Shown here piece by piece: positions 35,368 through 46,912 of a stretch of DNA of 64,000 bases. Within the stretch, counting starts at the first letter, position 1; each line of letters opens with the position of its first letter. Under the pieces are notes generated by a model that saw nothing but the letters and a program-made list of their open reading frames with translations, did no database searches and was not told where the DNA came from. This stretch comes from Erythroxylum novogranatense (Eukaryota; Streptophyta; Magnoliopsida; Malpighiales; Erythroxylaceae): contig CM057235.1 of NCBI GenBank assembly GCA_029891385.1, positions 19,833,120 to 19,897,119 of the forward strand. The letters are read 5' to 3'. A program made the position numbers and the translations under genes.

Positions 35368-35497
35368 CTTTTAGCTTTTCTAGGTGACTAATAAATGTGC
35401 TTTTATTAGTTACTAGTTGATCCATGATTGTTATTTCTTTTTCTTTTTCTTTTTCATTTATCTTATGGTTTATTATGGATTCTAAATCAAGAGTCAT
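35354..35497 (-). pseudogene. Small frame upstream of the pararetroviral capsid frame
   Basis: 47 codons, ATG at 35497-35495, rich in Lys/Glu and probably helical. Its stop (35356-35354) overlaps the start of the next frame (ATG at 35367-35365) in another phase. That overlap suits the reinitiation-type translation used by caulimovirids. No product can be named. Confidence 0.4.
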
Positions 35498-35550
35498 CTG
35501 TTCACAATATTATAGTATCCTATTTCCATAATACATAATGGTTTTCTGGA

Positions 35551-35571
35551 TATATATATATATATATATAA
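35551..35571. repeat. (TA)n run at the pararetrovirus/duplication junction
   Basis: About ten TA units between the pararetroviral leader side and the start of the duplicated subtilase block. Confidence 0.9.
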
Positions 35572-36062
35572 GAGCGTTGGAGGTAATAACAACATCAATT
35601 AAAATACATGAATATAAGAAACGTTATCAACGTTATGGTAATAAAGTGTAATGAATCGATGGATGTTGCATGAAACATTGGTAACTGGAAAATAAAAATT
35701 GTATTCAATTTTTGGAATAACTAAAACATCAACAGATAGGCATGTCAGGCATCTACCGAAATCTAACTTTGGAATTATCATATATTGACCAAACACACCA
35801 CACTGTCCCTCCAGCTTAGTCTATTTTCAATTCCTGAAAATTATGTTTAATTATTCGATGGATATAAATGATCAGCTACTTTTAAGTTCACCAAAAATAG
35901 GAATGACTTGTCATATAATTAACTTATTTCTTTTCATATGACTCAGATGGCATCAACTTTGCTTGAGCATTACTTAGAGAAAGGCATTGCTAGATGCATT
36001 AAGTAAAGCATTTAGATGTGGCTGAAGCTGGCTAATAAGTCTATAATCTTAGGTCTACCTTA

Positions 36063-39000
36063 TCACAATTTCACCATAATAGTACTCCTCACAAAGTGTT
36101 TATTATCTGACCATACCAATTGCCCAAATACATAGTCCTTCTCTACATTGCCTTTCTTACTTGTCAGTGTCACCTTGAAGCTTTTCTCTTCGCCAACTTT
36201 CTTGAACACTAAGCTCTCTGGTTCAACAGAAACAGATAACCCATTAGGCTTCTTGATACCAACTTTGTAAGTTCCTGGAGAGCCAACATTTTTAACTGTT
36301 CGAGCTATAGTGATTGAGCCGTTGAATCTTGGGACTGCAATAGAAGGATAGTTGAAGTTGGCAAGCTCAATGGGCTCCGAGGGGCATGTATACAAAGCCT
36401 CTGAGAAAGATGAAATTTGCGTTCCATTGTACCCCAGTGCACAAAGGAAGTTCAGGTAATCAATAGCATTTAATTCATAAACTAGTCCTGGATCCATAGC
36501 TTGGTTAGGTCTTACATGTCCTGACCCATAATTGAATGCATTTGCTTTAGAGTAGGATGCATTGAGAATTGGCTCTATATAGTTGTCCTTTGTCCCTGCT
36601 GCTAAATGTTAGTAAACAAAGTTACTACATATAAGTGGTAACTATAAGTTTATAAGCATTGTTTGTGATCCATATACCGAAATGTGACCAACAAAATCAC
36701 CTTAGGTAAAAAGACTAGTATAATTACCAGTAGTCATTATTGCTGATCTAATTACTGCAGGACTCCAACTTGGATGAAGAGTTTTAAGAAGGCCAACAAT
36801 TCCTGAGACGTGAGGACATGACATTGAAGTTCCTGAAAGCGAGTTAAATAGAACTCTTCGTGTGTCAAAAGCTTGATTTGTTGGCCCTTGTTCTTCTGTG
36901 TAGGCTGCTATAACATTTACTCCTGGTGCAGTGATATCAGGCTGCAAAAAAGAGGTGATTGAATATGCCAGTTTAGAATATAATGAAAATCATCTTTAAC
37001 AAATGGATTAAGATGTTGTTAGTGCCTTCAGAATCTCTGGCGTAATGATGTTGGGTCCCTTTGATGAAAAAGCTGCCATCACAGGGGCTGGCCTCGTACC
37101 AATTTGTGTTTTTGGGCGTGTAATGTAGGCTACAGGAAACCTGACGAAATTTTGAAGTTATTAAGGAAAAGTTCATCTAATAGGATGCAAGGACATCAAG
37201 ATTTTGCTAGGTTGTCCTCCATATTAGTCAAGACTAAAGAAGTGATGTCATTTTTACTTGGTAGAATTGATGTAATTGAAGACAGCAACACCGTCCAAGT
37301 AAGTCAGTTGTGCAACAGGAAGGACATGAGGATCAGCATTAACATCATTGGCATTTAGTTCACTATTGGCAAGAACCATTGCTACAGCACCTGCTAAAGC
37401 AGCTTGCTTACCCTTATCCACCCTTGCATTTATGCCTCGAAGACAGACCAAGATCTTTCCTTTAGCCTTTTCCTGATCTAGTGTTCCATCTTTGCACAAT
37501 AGACTGCGTTGTGATAATCATCAAAATTTAAGTTGCTAAATAACCCAACAAATTGTTTGTAAGGCTTAACATCTGAAGCATAAAAAATAAGTCATTTGGC
37601 TGAGTGTAAGCAATTTGAATATCAATCATAACGTGCATTGTTTAGGTTCTTACGCATCTGCAATTGATGCATTAGGCCTTGTAGCATCAGCAGCACTCAT
37701 AAGTGGGAAATATTTGTTGGTCGGTAAGGCTGTATCCGATAGACTTTGTCCCTGCAAAACCAAACGCATTGAATTCACTGCTTGAGATGCAATAATCATG
37801 GAAATGTTATAGGAAATGCAAAGGAAGATATTGTTACTAAAATGACAAGAAGTGCAGTAAAAAGGGAGAAAGACACCTTGTAGCTCATGTGGTTGCCAAG
37901 GACTACAAAACTTGGGAATTCCCTGTCTATGGTGCTCGCACCAACCGTGATTTGCCATGGTGCAACATTGGATACAGTACCAACAGTTGGACCAGAATTT
38001 CCAGCAGAGCAAACAACTATAATTCCATGCTTAACAGCATGGAAAGAGCCAATTGCGACACTGTCATTGAAGAATGGAGTAGGATTGCCTCCTATTGACA
38101 CAGACAGAACATCAACTCCATCGTCAATGGCAGCATCAAATGCAGCCAATATATCTGCATCAAAGCATTCATTACTAATAGTTACGGGATAACACACCCT
38201 GTATGCAGCCACCCGGGCTTTCGGTGAACCCCCTTTTGCTACTCCTTTGCCAAAGTTGAAGACACTGGCTCCTGCTACAAAGTTTCCACCAGCTGTTGAT
38301 AGTGTATGTGATCCATGGCCATCCCCATCTCGAGGCCTGTTATAGGAGGAATTGAGCGGACCAGCCACAGAAGCATATCCTTTGTTGAAGTACCTAGCTC
38401 CGATAAGCTTCCTTCACATATAAAATATTCTGGAGAGTTCAATAAACTATCTACAGAGGGGCTACTTACAATCTAATAGGCGAGATTTGCTGGAAACATC
38501 CAAAAATATGAATCAAGAATATTGTATCCTATACTAGTATGTGGCTAGGTCTCGAAACAGAGGGTAGCAACAGAAAACCAAATATGATTTAGTAGTTTAA
38601 TATAACAAGCAACATGTTCAGTATTTTCTGAAAAGGAAGTACAAGTTTTCATAGAAAACTAAGCTTATGCACACAGACATGAAGTTAAAGAAAATAAAAC
38701 TTTCTGCTCGGGAGAGTACATTAAGTGCTGGAGAAGACGAAGTTAATTCTTAAATTTTTTTTACATAAATTGCAATCACTTAGCAGCTTCAAAAATCAAT
38801 TATCTTAATCAAAGACTAATTTCATGATCTTGGAAAGCAGATTTTGTAGTTTAAGATTGTAAAATGGCTGCATCATTCTAGACAAGAACTCATAAACATA
38901 TGACCAGTTTAAGCTGCAAGGAAAACTTAGTGGAAAATTTGTTTCCTATCTACATCTGCATCCATTTTTTGAGACAAAAAGATCACTAAAATCATGCACT

Positions 39001-41759
39001 CGACGATGTTCTGAACCAAAAAAATCCTTCAATAAGCTACATAAGCCATAATGTGTCGTTTCAAATCTTCTACATGTATGTTATTTTTGTATTGCCTTAC
39101 CTATTTTTATTATTCATGTTACTATTGTTTCTATTTATTATTTATTTGTATTTATGTATTTAGTTATTTTATTATTTGTTTGTTTTTTACTTATTTACTT
39201 AATTATTTTATTTTATTATTTTCTTGGACATATGTATGCACATCTATTTTAATTTTGTAATATTTTTATAATACATTGCATGTGGGTCTATCGAAAATAA
39301 TTTTTCTATTGAGTAAAATAAGGTTGCTTACTATTGGATCTTCTTAGACACTACACCTTAGCAAAATTTTAACTAGATGTTAATGATGATAATTATGTCA
39401 ATAAAAGATTTCAAATTGATGTTAATGATGACGATGATTATGTTATTAAAAAGATTTTAAATAGATATTAATGATGATGATGATAATAATTATGACAATA
39501 AAAAGTCAAGTTGGCGTCATAAATTTGAACTCTTTATGTTCTCCTCATCCCAAGAACAAGAACAAAGAAAAATGACATATAGGTTGGAGGGAGATTCTCT
39601 GATCTTCTTATCCAATTCTCCCATTTTTATGTGATCTTAGTCATTCAATTTTTATGAGTCTTATTTATTAAATGAATAGAACAGAGTAACATGTGATTTG
39701 GTTCATATAAGTTATATTTCAATAGATTTTGTCCAAGATTTGAGGATTTCTAAATGACAAAAAGATAAGCACCTTTCTTAGAAAACTCCAAACAAACCGG
39801 TACAAGAAAGTTGATGCCAACTATTCCAGTCCCCATCCACATACTAGTCAACTTCATGGATATGCGGGCTACATGGTGAATGCGCACTAAGATTGGACCA
39901 ACATGGATGAGCTACTAGATTTTTATTGGCTCTGAGTTCATTGGCATTTAAGTAGGGCAAAATGGAAATGCAAAAGTCTAATTTAGTCTACTTGGGAGTA
40001 CTTATCACAAACCAGATTAGCATTTGTAATAGCTAATTAATCTGTACTGGGAGCTAGTCCATGATAAAGAGTATGACAGGTAGGAGAGTAAGTTCTGGGG
40101 AAGTGTGAAACAGAAGCAAACCTGTTGCAGTGGAAACTAAGATCCGACCCAGTCTGACATATTCCTTTCCACTTTGAAGGAATCGGTCCATACCCTTCTT
40201 CGCTAAAGCTTTTTGACTCTGGCCAGACGCCTGCCACGTGCGCATTATAGAGAAAAATTAAGTAGGGCAAAGAGAGTTGAAAGGTACATCACAAAAAGAA
40301 AAATAATAGCAATGAACTCTTGCTCGTGGCTCGTTATCCAAAATGCATATTCATTGCTTGAAAGATGCTCCCTTCAATTCATAATAAGTCTCGTTTTAGA
40401 TACATTTTAATTATTCAAAATAAGTTATTATTCTCGACTTTCAGACGACGTTTATAATTTTCTTCCAAAATTAACCTTTCATTTATCTTTCATCTTAATT
40501 ATACATATCACAATTTCAAGCGATTTCTCTCATCTTAATTTAAGATGCTAATTATTAGTCGAGGTAATTTTACGAGTAGATTATAAGGGATATCTATAAT
40601 TTCATTAACTTTTTTAATAAGCGTGTATTTTTTTAAAACGACTCTTATTATGAATCAGAGGAAGTATATAATTATTCTGATTCATTCTTGGACCATATTG
40701 CATATTTTGATTTGGACATCTTCACGCAGACAACTCATTTACCTGATCCTAATAATTAAATTATGAATTTGAAGATTAAGTAAATTTCGGCGGCTCGAGT
40801 CGGCTGGCCAATGAATGCAACTCATCAGTCAGGAAAAGCGAGAGTTTATCATTATCGTCTGGAAACCTAAAACTCTTGTCTTTTTCTTCGACAAAGTCAT
40901 ATGATGCCGGTTTTCGTCAACTTAAAAAGTATTCAAGAGTACGACCAAGTTGGATAATCAACTTGTATCAAGTTGGATAATCAAGTAACTAATTAAGTTG
41001 ACTTCGGAAACAGCTAAATGGAAATTGTTTGAATGCCTGGTTACGTACCTGTATCAAGGTTTCCGATAATCACGTCTTCGCCGAATCTTGCCTTCTTCCA
41101 AAGTGAGTCCGAAGGAACTACGCCATCATTCTGCTCCAATCCCAGGAAGCTCCATGAATGAGTCGTATGCAATTTCTTTCCTTGGTTCAAGAACACTGAC
41201 ACTACACTTGGATGCCCTGTATTGGACAAGGATTACTTAAATAAACAGAGCAAGGGAAGAGAAGCAAAGCAGGCAAAGCAGTTTTCAAGTACTCACTAGC
41301 TATCTCAGCTGCTACTTCTTCTTCCAAATTTGCAGCGAAACCATTGATATGCCTTGTGTACGAGTAGAAGATGGCATCTTTGGCCAACTCCCTACTGTTT
41401 CCACTGGAAGTAGAGATTGAGAGTTTTTTATTTTTATAGTTAAACCGAAACTAATGTCAATCTTATCTGAACAAGTAGTTGAAAAAGTCAATACCCTCCC
41501 AGGAATGATCCAAGAAAGTCGTGGTGAGCCTCCGTCGCTGGATTGAGCTCTTCCAATGAAAATTCAGCTCCTCGTGAGTGTGCTCCAAGGTACACAATAT
41601 ACGCCTACGGTACAAATTAAAAGAAAAAGGAAAGAATGTGAAATAAAGAATGCGATCCATCCCAAGTAGAAATTGAACGCTTACCTTTTTGGAGGCAAAG
41701 GATGGTCTCAGCCATAGACATAAAATGAGAAATGGCAAGAGGTGAAGGACAGGTCTCAT
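36063..41759 (-). CDS. Subtilisin-like serine protease, SBT5 (AIR3-like) group, copy 1
   Basis: Eleven exons: 41759-41685, 41604-41495, 41403-41297, 41216-41049, 40230-40122, 38411-37877, 37751-37654, 37503-37258, 37140-37026, 36941-36728, 36598-36063. They sum to 2313 nt (770 residues), usual for plant subtilases. A signal peptide ([10 protein letters not shown]) is followed by an inhibitor I9 propeptide (about 26-110), then the peptidase S8 domain with Asp152 (NLDTG), His222 (DGHGSHT), oxyanion Asn328 (SAGNSGP) and Ser560 (GTSMSCPH). A protease-associated domain lies about 370-500 (exons 7-8) and an Fn3-like C-terminal domain ends in VKL. It is probably secreted to the apoplast. All junctions are GT-AG except exon 9, whose donor is GC. 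Intron 5 is 1.7 kb with (TGATGA)-rich repeats at 39370-39510. No stops or frameshifts were found. Confidence 0.9.
40366..40666. mobile_element. Stowaway-like MITE in intron 4 of subtilase copy 1
   Basis: A 297-bp segment (40368-40664) is absent from the matching intron of copy 2 (GAAAGATATATAATTATTC near 56295). Its ends are inverted repeats: CTCCCTTCAATTCATAATAAG on the left and, reversed, CTTCCTCTGATTCATAATAAG on the right. This is the CTCCCT...ATAATAAG type of Tc1/mariner MITE. The right side keeps the TA target; the left TA reads TG. Confidence 0.8.
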
Positions 41760-41802
41760 TGTGACAAGTGAATAATGTGATGAGTCTGTTCCTTCCTTGC
41801 CC

Positions 41803-41812
41803 TTTATATATA
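41803..41812 (-). promoter_or_regulatory. TATA box, subtilase copy 1
   Basis: TATATATAAA on the minus strand, 44-53 nt before the ATG, which implies a very short 5' leader. Identical in copy 2. Confidence 0.65.
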
Positions 41813-41857
41813 CAATATGCAACATGAAGACCCAGCTCCATTCCACGCGACTTAACC

Positions 41858-41865
41858 ACACGTGT
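41858..41865 (-). promoter_or_regulatory. G-box (ACACGTGT), subtilase copy 1
   Basis: Perfect palindrome ACACGTGT containing CACGTG (41859-41864), about 50 bp upstream of the TATA box. Such sites bind bZIP/bHLH factors and often act in ABA or light responses. Conserved in copy 2. Confidence 0.55.
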
Positions 41866-42070
41866 CTGTAATTTTGGTAACAGGAGCGTCCTCATCGCCA
41901 ACTCAAATGCCACTTAAGCTTTACCTCTTTGTATTTACCTCTTTGTAGGACCAAAATGCTGCTCTCTGTCAGTTCCAGTGCCAAGGTCATTGCTTATGGT
42001 ATCTAGAATGGGCGTCAGCCTAGACCATTGTCCAAGCAACCAGAGGCCCTTCAGCTGTAGTAATATTTTA

Positions 42071-42289
42071 TTCAAGCCATAATACACATTATCCATTAAT
42101 TATATGAGCCACACTTTTGCAAGAGCGAGGCAACCACACCTACATAATGAAAAGGATGTTCAAGCCATAGTACACATTATCCATTAATTATATGAGCCAC
42201 ACTATTACAAGAGCGAGGCAACCACACCTACACAACGAAAAGGACGTTCAAGCCATAATACACATTATCTATTATTTATATGAGCTAGG
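42071..42289. repeat. 88-bp tandem repeat at the edge of the duplication
   Basis: Units start with TTCAAGCCATA at 42071, 42159 and 42247 (period 88); the third is partial. Each contains ACACATTATCCATTAATTATATGAGCCACACT and AGAGCGAGGCAACCACACCTACA. Copy 2 of the duplication has only the first part of one unit (57847-57890). Confidence 0.92.
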
Positions 42290-44297
42290 ATAATGGAATG
42301 TGAATCTGCAGCTATGGTAGAGTCTTTAATCTATAAGTGTTAGAGACTTATAGTAGCTTTGTTTAGGATTGTGTGACTAACTCTAAGTGGAATTGCATAC
42401 CTGGAATTTGTTCACTTGAGGATAATAAGGGTAAAATACCTAGAACCAACCTGAAAGTTGATTTCTTGCACTGATAGGAAACTTGGTTTACTTTGTTCAG
42501 CTTAATTCCTCCCTACGTTGCATTTGTTAGGAAATTGGTTGAATTGGAGTTTTCTCGTGTGATAAAAAGGCTATTAATTAATGGGCTTGTCATTCTATTA
42601 ACTGCTTATAGTTGGGTTAGTAGCTGAAATTCCTGCTTCATTGGACTGTGCAATTTAAAAGCTGAAATTTTTAAGTTGTGGAGATCATCGTTTCATGCTT
42701 AAACACACTAGTAGTACTTACGCAACTGAGTTGAATTATGTATAATTCATCCGTATACTACTTACTCCATCTTAATTCTTCCATTTCTTGAATTTGTAGT
42801 CTGTCTTGCTAAAATTAATAGTTGGATTCTAAGATCAACTCAAATAATAAACTAGGTCTAACTTTCATATTCAATAAGTTGTTAACCAAATTAATTAAGG
42901 AAACCCGACTACTAATTACTACTTAAGTTAATATATTTCTAGTTCTTAACTTAAGCATCTATAATTTCTCGTTCCATGTTAGACTTCTTCTCTCGATCCT
43001 TCGTTTAATACCAAAATGATGCAAAGTTTGATCATATATTACATCTATTTATTTCAGAAACTATAATAACACTTGAGACAATAATATAGTCCCTCAATCA
43101 GGCATATTTGACTAAAATAGCTACATTATTCCTTAAGGAAAAAAGATAAGCCCATCATGGAAATAACAAGATTCATCATATTCAAATACTTCAATCCCAT
43201 CTTAATCAATATAAGAGACGCATTAAAGTAGTAAACTAAGTCAATAAACGAAATGAACTATCAAAAGCTAACAGAGTATGAGTCTATCAACTAATAGAGT
43301 ACAATAAAACAACAAAGAAATAATAAACAGAATTAGGAAACGAGTGTTCGGATGAAGGAGTCACAGTGATGTCCTGCCACTCTCAAGCTTCAAGCATTGG
43401 CTCTCGCCTTCTGCTTCTGATTGGTTGTCACCCAGTCGAATGGTTGCTTAAGTTCACTTCTAGGATTCAGAAGCTTACACCTCTTTGTTGTGTTTCTCTC
43501 TTCCTCTGCCTTCTTTCTCTCTATTTCTTCTATGTCTCCAAATGAAAGTGTGGTGTGTAGAATGATTGTCCGTAGAGTGAATGAATTTGTCCAATGTCCG
43601 CTCTCCTTACTCTTTTTATTTTTAGTCTATTTTAGGTCTAGGTTTTTGAGTTATCCCTCATGCCAATAACACGTAATAAGTTTATGAATTAAAGGAAAAC
43701 ATGGGTCACAAGGGTGTATATGGCAGTCACGGGTGTGACTTATTGTCACCCCCATGTAGCCATGGAGTAGATCTTGATGTTTCCACTTTGATCTCCTTAT
43801 TTTTTTATGTACAACCTCCTTTTTTGGTGTTTGTCTTCATCTTAAATACTTATTGAGGCTTCTAGGATTCTTATTAGGGTTTTTCCACTTATTTTGGTTC
43901 CAAAAATAGTCTCGAAACATCAAGAATGCAAAAATTTCGTGTGCTCGAAACATGCATGATCATGCATTTCTTCCATACTCTCTATCACAATTATGCATAG
44001 GATGCATGATCATAATAGAGGCTCATCTCGTGCATGCTACTCATGCAAGATTGTGTAATTGTGCACGATAGTGCATCTTCCTGATCTTTAAGTTCATCTT
44101 TTCTTCAATTTTCCTACTTCCACTCATTAACAAACACATCAAACAATCCTTAAGATGTAAAATTATGATCAAATCCTTTCTTTAAAACAATTCAAACATA
44201 TAAAAAACTAACAAGAACACAAATTTAATTCCTAAACAGATGATTATCATCTAAGAAAATGCTTTAAAGCACACTTAAACCTTTAGAAAAAAATTCA
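42290..44297. other. Intergenic, no gene recognised
   Basis: Between the subtilase copy 1 promoter and the SINE. GATCATGCAT-like words recur at 43945-44080 (for example GCATGATCATGCATTTC, GATGCATGATCATAATAG), resembling the cluster at 60885-61150. An ATG-initiated frame at 43421-43669 has no recognisable domain. Confidence 0.45.
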
Positions 44298-44462
44298 ACT
44301 ACCTAGTGCATAAGGCTTCCCACTTTGCGGAGATCTAGGGAGGGTGATAATGTACGTAAACTTCCCTTTGTATTTTTACAAAAAGGTTTTTTTCCCTGAC
44401 TTAAACTTATGGCCTTATGGTTACAAAGGAATAACTTTACTAATTACTTCGGTGCTCACCCT
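44298..44462 (-). mobile_element. Au-like SINE
   Basis: Read on the plus strand: CTAGTGCATAAGGCTTCCCAC, GGGAGGGTGATAATGTACG, CCCTGACTTAAACTTATGGCC, GGTTACAAAGGAATAACTTTAC. This is the inverted word order of Au-type plant SINEs, whose tRNA-like head with pol III A and B boxes would therefore be at the 44462 side. The B box is degraded (AAGTTTAAGTC). No clear target duplication. Confidence 0.7.
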
Positions 44463-44700
44463 CCAAACCTTTACAAAACATACTACAATACACACCTATT
44501 AACACCCCTTCATTTAATCTTTGCTTGTTCCTAAGAAAAACTAAAATCACAAACAAACAAGACACAAAACACATAATTATGCAACATTGCAAATATGCTA
44601 CAATGGCATCCAATCTCATGGAATTAATTCAACCTCAAACATCAACCACTTAAAAAGTGCCAACACATTAACTTATTCATTTGTGCTTAAGTGCTTTGAT

Positions 44701-44704
<4 letters not shown>

Positions 44705-44742
<38 letters not shown>
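44705..44742. repeat. (AT)19 microsatellite
   Basis: Uninterrupted AT run of about 38 bp. Confidence 0.95.
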
Positions 44743-44744
<2 letters not shown>

Positions 44745-46339
44745 ACACCCTATTTATGCACCTATGGCACTGATAAACATGCACTTATTATTATTGATCG
44801 ATTAAAATGGTAAACTATCACTAAATAACCCTTCAAGAAAATTCTTGTTATTTTAAAAGATTAGTACTCTTAGGTTTATTATAAGCACTATCATTCTAAA
44901 TTTTATTTAATAATCACTTAGTTTTTTGACACAAAGGTAAACATCTTATGATGAATGTCCACCAGTTACTCAACTAGGTTGCATTTTTTATTTAGCTTGG
45001 TTAGAGTCTTATTCTAGCATTTTGATGCGAAGACAAACATTTTGTCATAAATGTCCTCGATTACTTAACTATACCAAAATACTCGACTGGCTACTACCTC
45101 TATTCTTAGCCCAATTTTCTTAAAAAGGGCCAACGAAATAGGAATTTTATTTACTTCAGTATAAAAATGATTCAAAAAATAGAACCTAACACTTACGGTA
45201 TCAGAGAATGAAGATGAACCGAGGATGACTAATGAGAATTACTTGGAATAACCATACATGGTTAAGGATATTTTATTAGTATAAGCTCACGTTTTATGGT
45301 TTCGATTGTTGGGCTCTGAAATCAGGGTTCATCAGTTAATACCAATGAAATTCATTCATATTGAAGAACAATGTCAAGGTTACTTCTCCATTCATTAAAA
45401 TTCTCTCCATTTTCTAATTTGTTGTTAGTCAAGAGCAAAGTTTGTGGATTCATATTGTGGTTGATTGTATCTGAAAATATAAATTATTAAAATATGAGCA
45501 TACTAGACACCAATATTGAAACTTTGTATAAAATCATGATGCATGTATGCATGAGATAGATTTAACAAAACTTAAAAGATTTAAAACTTTATATGACGAT
45601 TATTTTTCTTATCTATAACGGACTAAGTGACGGTGGGACATCTTATCCATTAAATGAAAAACTAGGACCCTCACACTAAAAAAACTACCAAGTATTTTCA
45701 TGCCTAATTTTTTTTAAAAACGCCAATATTTGGTCCATACTTTTACCAACAAAGCTACAATGAGCAGGTTATTGATAAAATATATTGAGTGTAACCATTT
45801 GATTCATTCACTGAAGATACTTGCAAACCATGTCTTAGCGGGAGGTCACATTTGCTTCCAATGAGACCCAAACCATGCAAGATCTAGGATACATGCCCTC
45901 CGACAGGGAGTAACACTTCACCATAAGTAAATGGGCCACCATATATGAACCGTGAACTCTCACATGAGCATCCTCTCACGAGCATCCTCTCCCACTCAAT
46001 CTTTTTAGGCTTTAAGTTTTAATAAATATCATCTTATCTAGATGTAATTTATTATCTATCCTATATTGTTTCATTATATTTCATATATATAATGAATACA
46101 TGGCAAAGCCTAGGGTTAGCAATTTTCTAAATGGCATACAATTACATAATATCACATACTATTTGCATCCATTTATCCATTCATCTCATGAACTAATAAA
46201 CCACATTTGATTGTCTATCCTAGAACATAAATAAAATTACAAGGCTTTTAGGCCCAAAAATTTCTTCTTGGCTTGGATCTTCCGCTTCAAACTCTTTATC
46301 TACTTGACCTAGCCCATTCGGTAAAAAATGTGTAATGGC
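44743..46339. other. Intergenic, no gene recognised
   Basis: AT-rich. Given the primer site at 46913-46923 pointing left, part of this could be the eroded interior of a copia-type element, but no gag or pol motif is visible. Confidence 0.4.
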
Positions 46340-46615
46340 ATTTTCATAAAATCGAATTTTGTCACTTTGAAAACAAAAATTCCAACACTTGTTTTTAATC
46401 AAAACTGAAACTTTAGCAATAGGAAAACAAAAATTTCAGTACTTGTTTTTAGTAAATCTGACACTCAAAAAACATTCTAGCACTTGTATTAAAGCAAACG
46501 GAAACTTTGTTAGAACAAAAATTCCAGCACCTTGGTTTTCACAAAACCAAAAATTTGTTAAAACAAAATTCCAGCACTTTCGTTTTCATAAAATTGAAAC
46601 TTTGCCAATACACTA
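46340..46615. repeat. Degenerate tandem repeat, 40-54 bp period
   Basis: Units carry TTCCAGCACTT followed by GTTTT and GAAACTTTG; the first word starts at about 46380, 46434, 46475, 46522 and 46569 with variants. A further weak unit precedes them. Confidence 0.75.
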
Positions 46616-46912
46616 AAGGATACATCGAAACCATTACCTATTCTTCTATTCGATCCACGGTTGCTCCATCTTCAATATTATAGAATTTTGTACATTAAAA
46701 AAAACAAGGAGGAAATATGACAATGATAGGCCACTCTCTTTGTTACAAACCAAATAAAGAAAATTTACAAGGTAAAACTATATTCTATGGACAACCAAAA
46801 AAACAAAACATACACATATATATTTCTATCACATAAAAATATGCAGCATACAAAATTTAACTGCCAACCTACACATCACATATGGGAATCGAGATCATGC
46901 ATAACAAAATGA

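Larger units (their letters stand above)
29700..35497 (-). mobile_element. Endogenous pararetrovirus (Caulimoviridae), degenerate
   Basis: About 5.8 kb of minus-strand sequence with caulimovirid domains in one orientation: a short upstream frame (35497-35354), capsid region with a CCHC knuckle (35367 to about 34217), movement protein (33845-33633), two aspartic-protease-like domains (about 33120-32400), RT (32393-31596), RNase H (31067-30819) and a last frame that may be the transactivator (30805-29700). Capsid before movement protein, with separate frames, recalls cavemovirus/solendovirus-like genomes rather than badnaviruses. Many stops and frameshifts show it is an old, inactive copy. No integrase is present, as expected for this family, and no LTRs or tRNA-Met primer site were seen. 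Confidence 0.85.
35577..42115. repeat. Segmental duplication, copy 1
   Basis: Collinear with 51455-57893. The left boundary lies at GTAATAACAACATCAATTAAA (compare TTAATAACAATGGCAATTAAA at copy 2), next to TA-rich DNA in both. The right boundary lies within TATGAGCCACACT. The block covers one whole subtilase gene, about 490 bp beyond its stop and about 350 bp upstream of its start. Confidence 0.9.

Noticed and set aside
36973..37176. 67-codon frame in subtilase copy 1 and its twin at 52883-53086
   Set aside because: It overlaps exon 9 in another phase; the subtilase frame ([14 protein letters not shown]) is the real one.
41463..41861. 132-codon minus-strand frame repeated almost unchanged at 57236-57634
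   Set aside because: Its conservation comes from the near-identical duplication. It reads through subtilase exon 1, intron 1 and exon 2 in the wrong phase.
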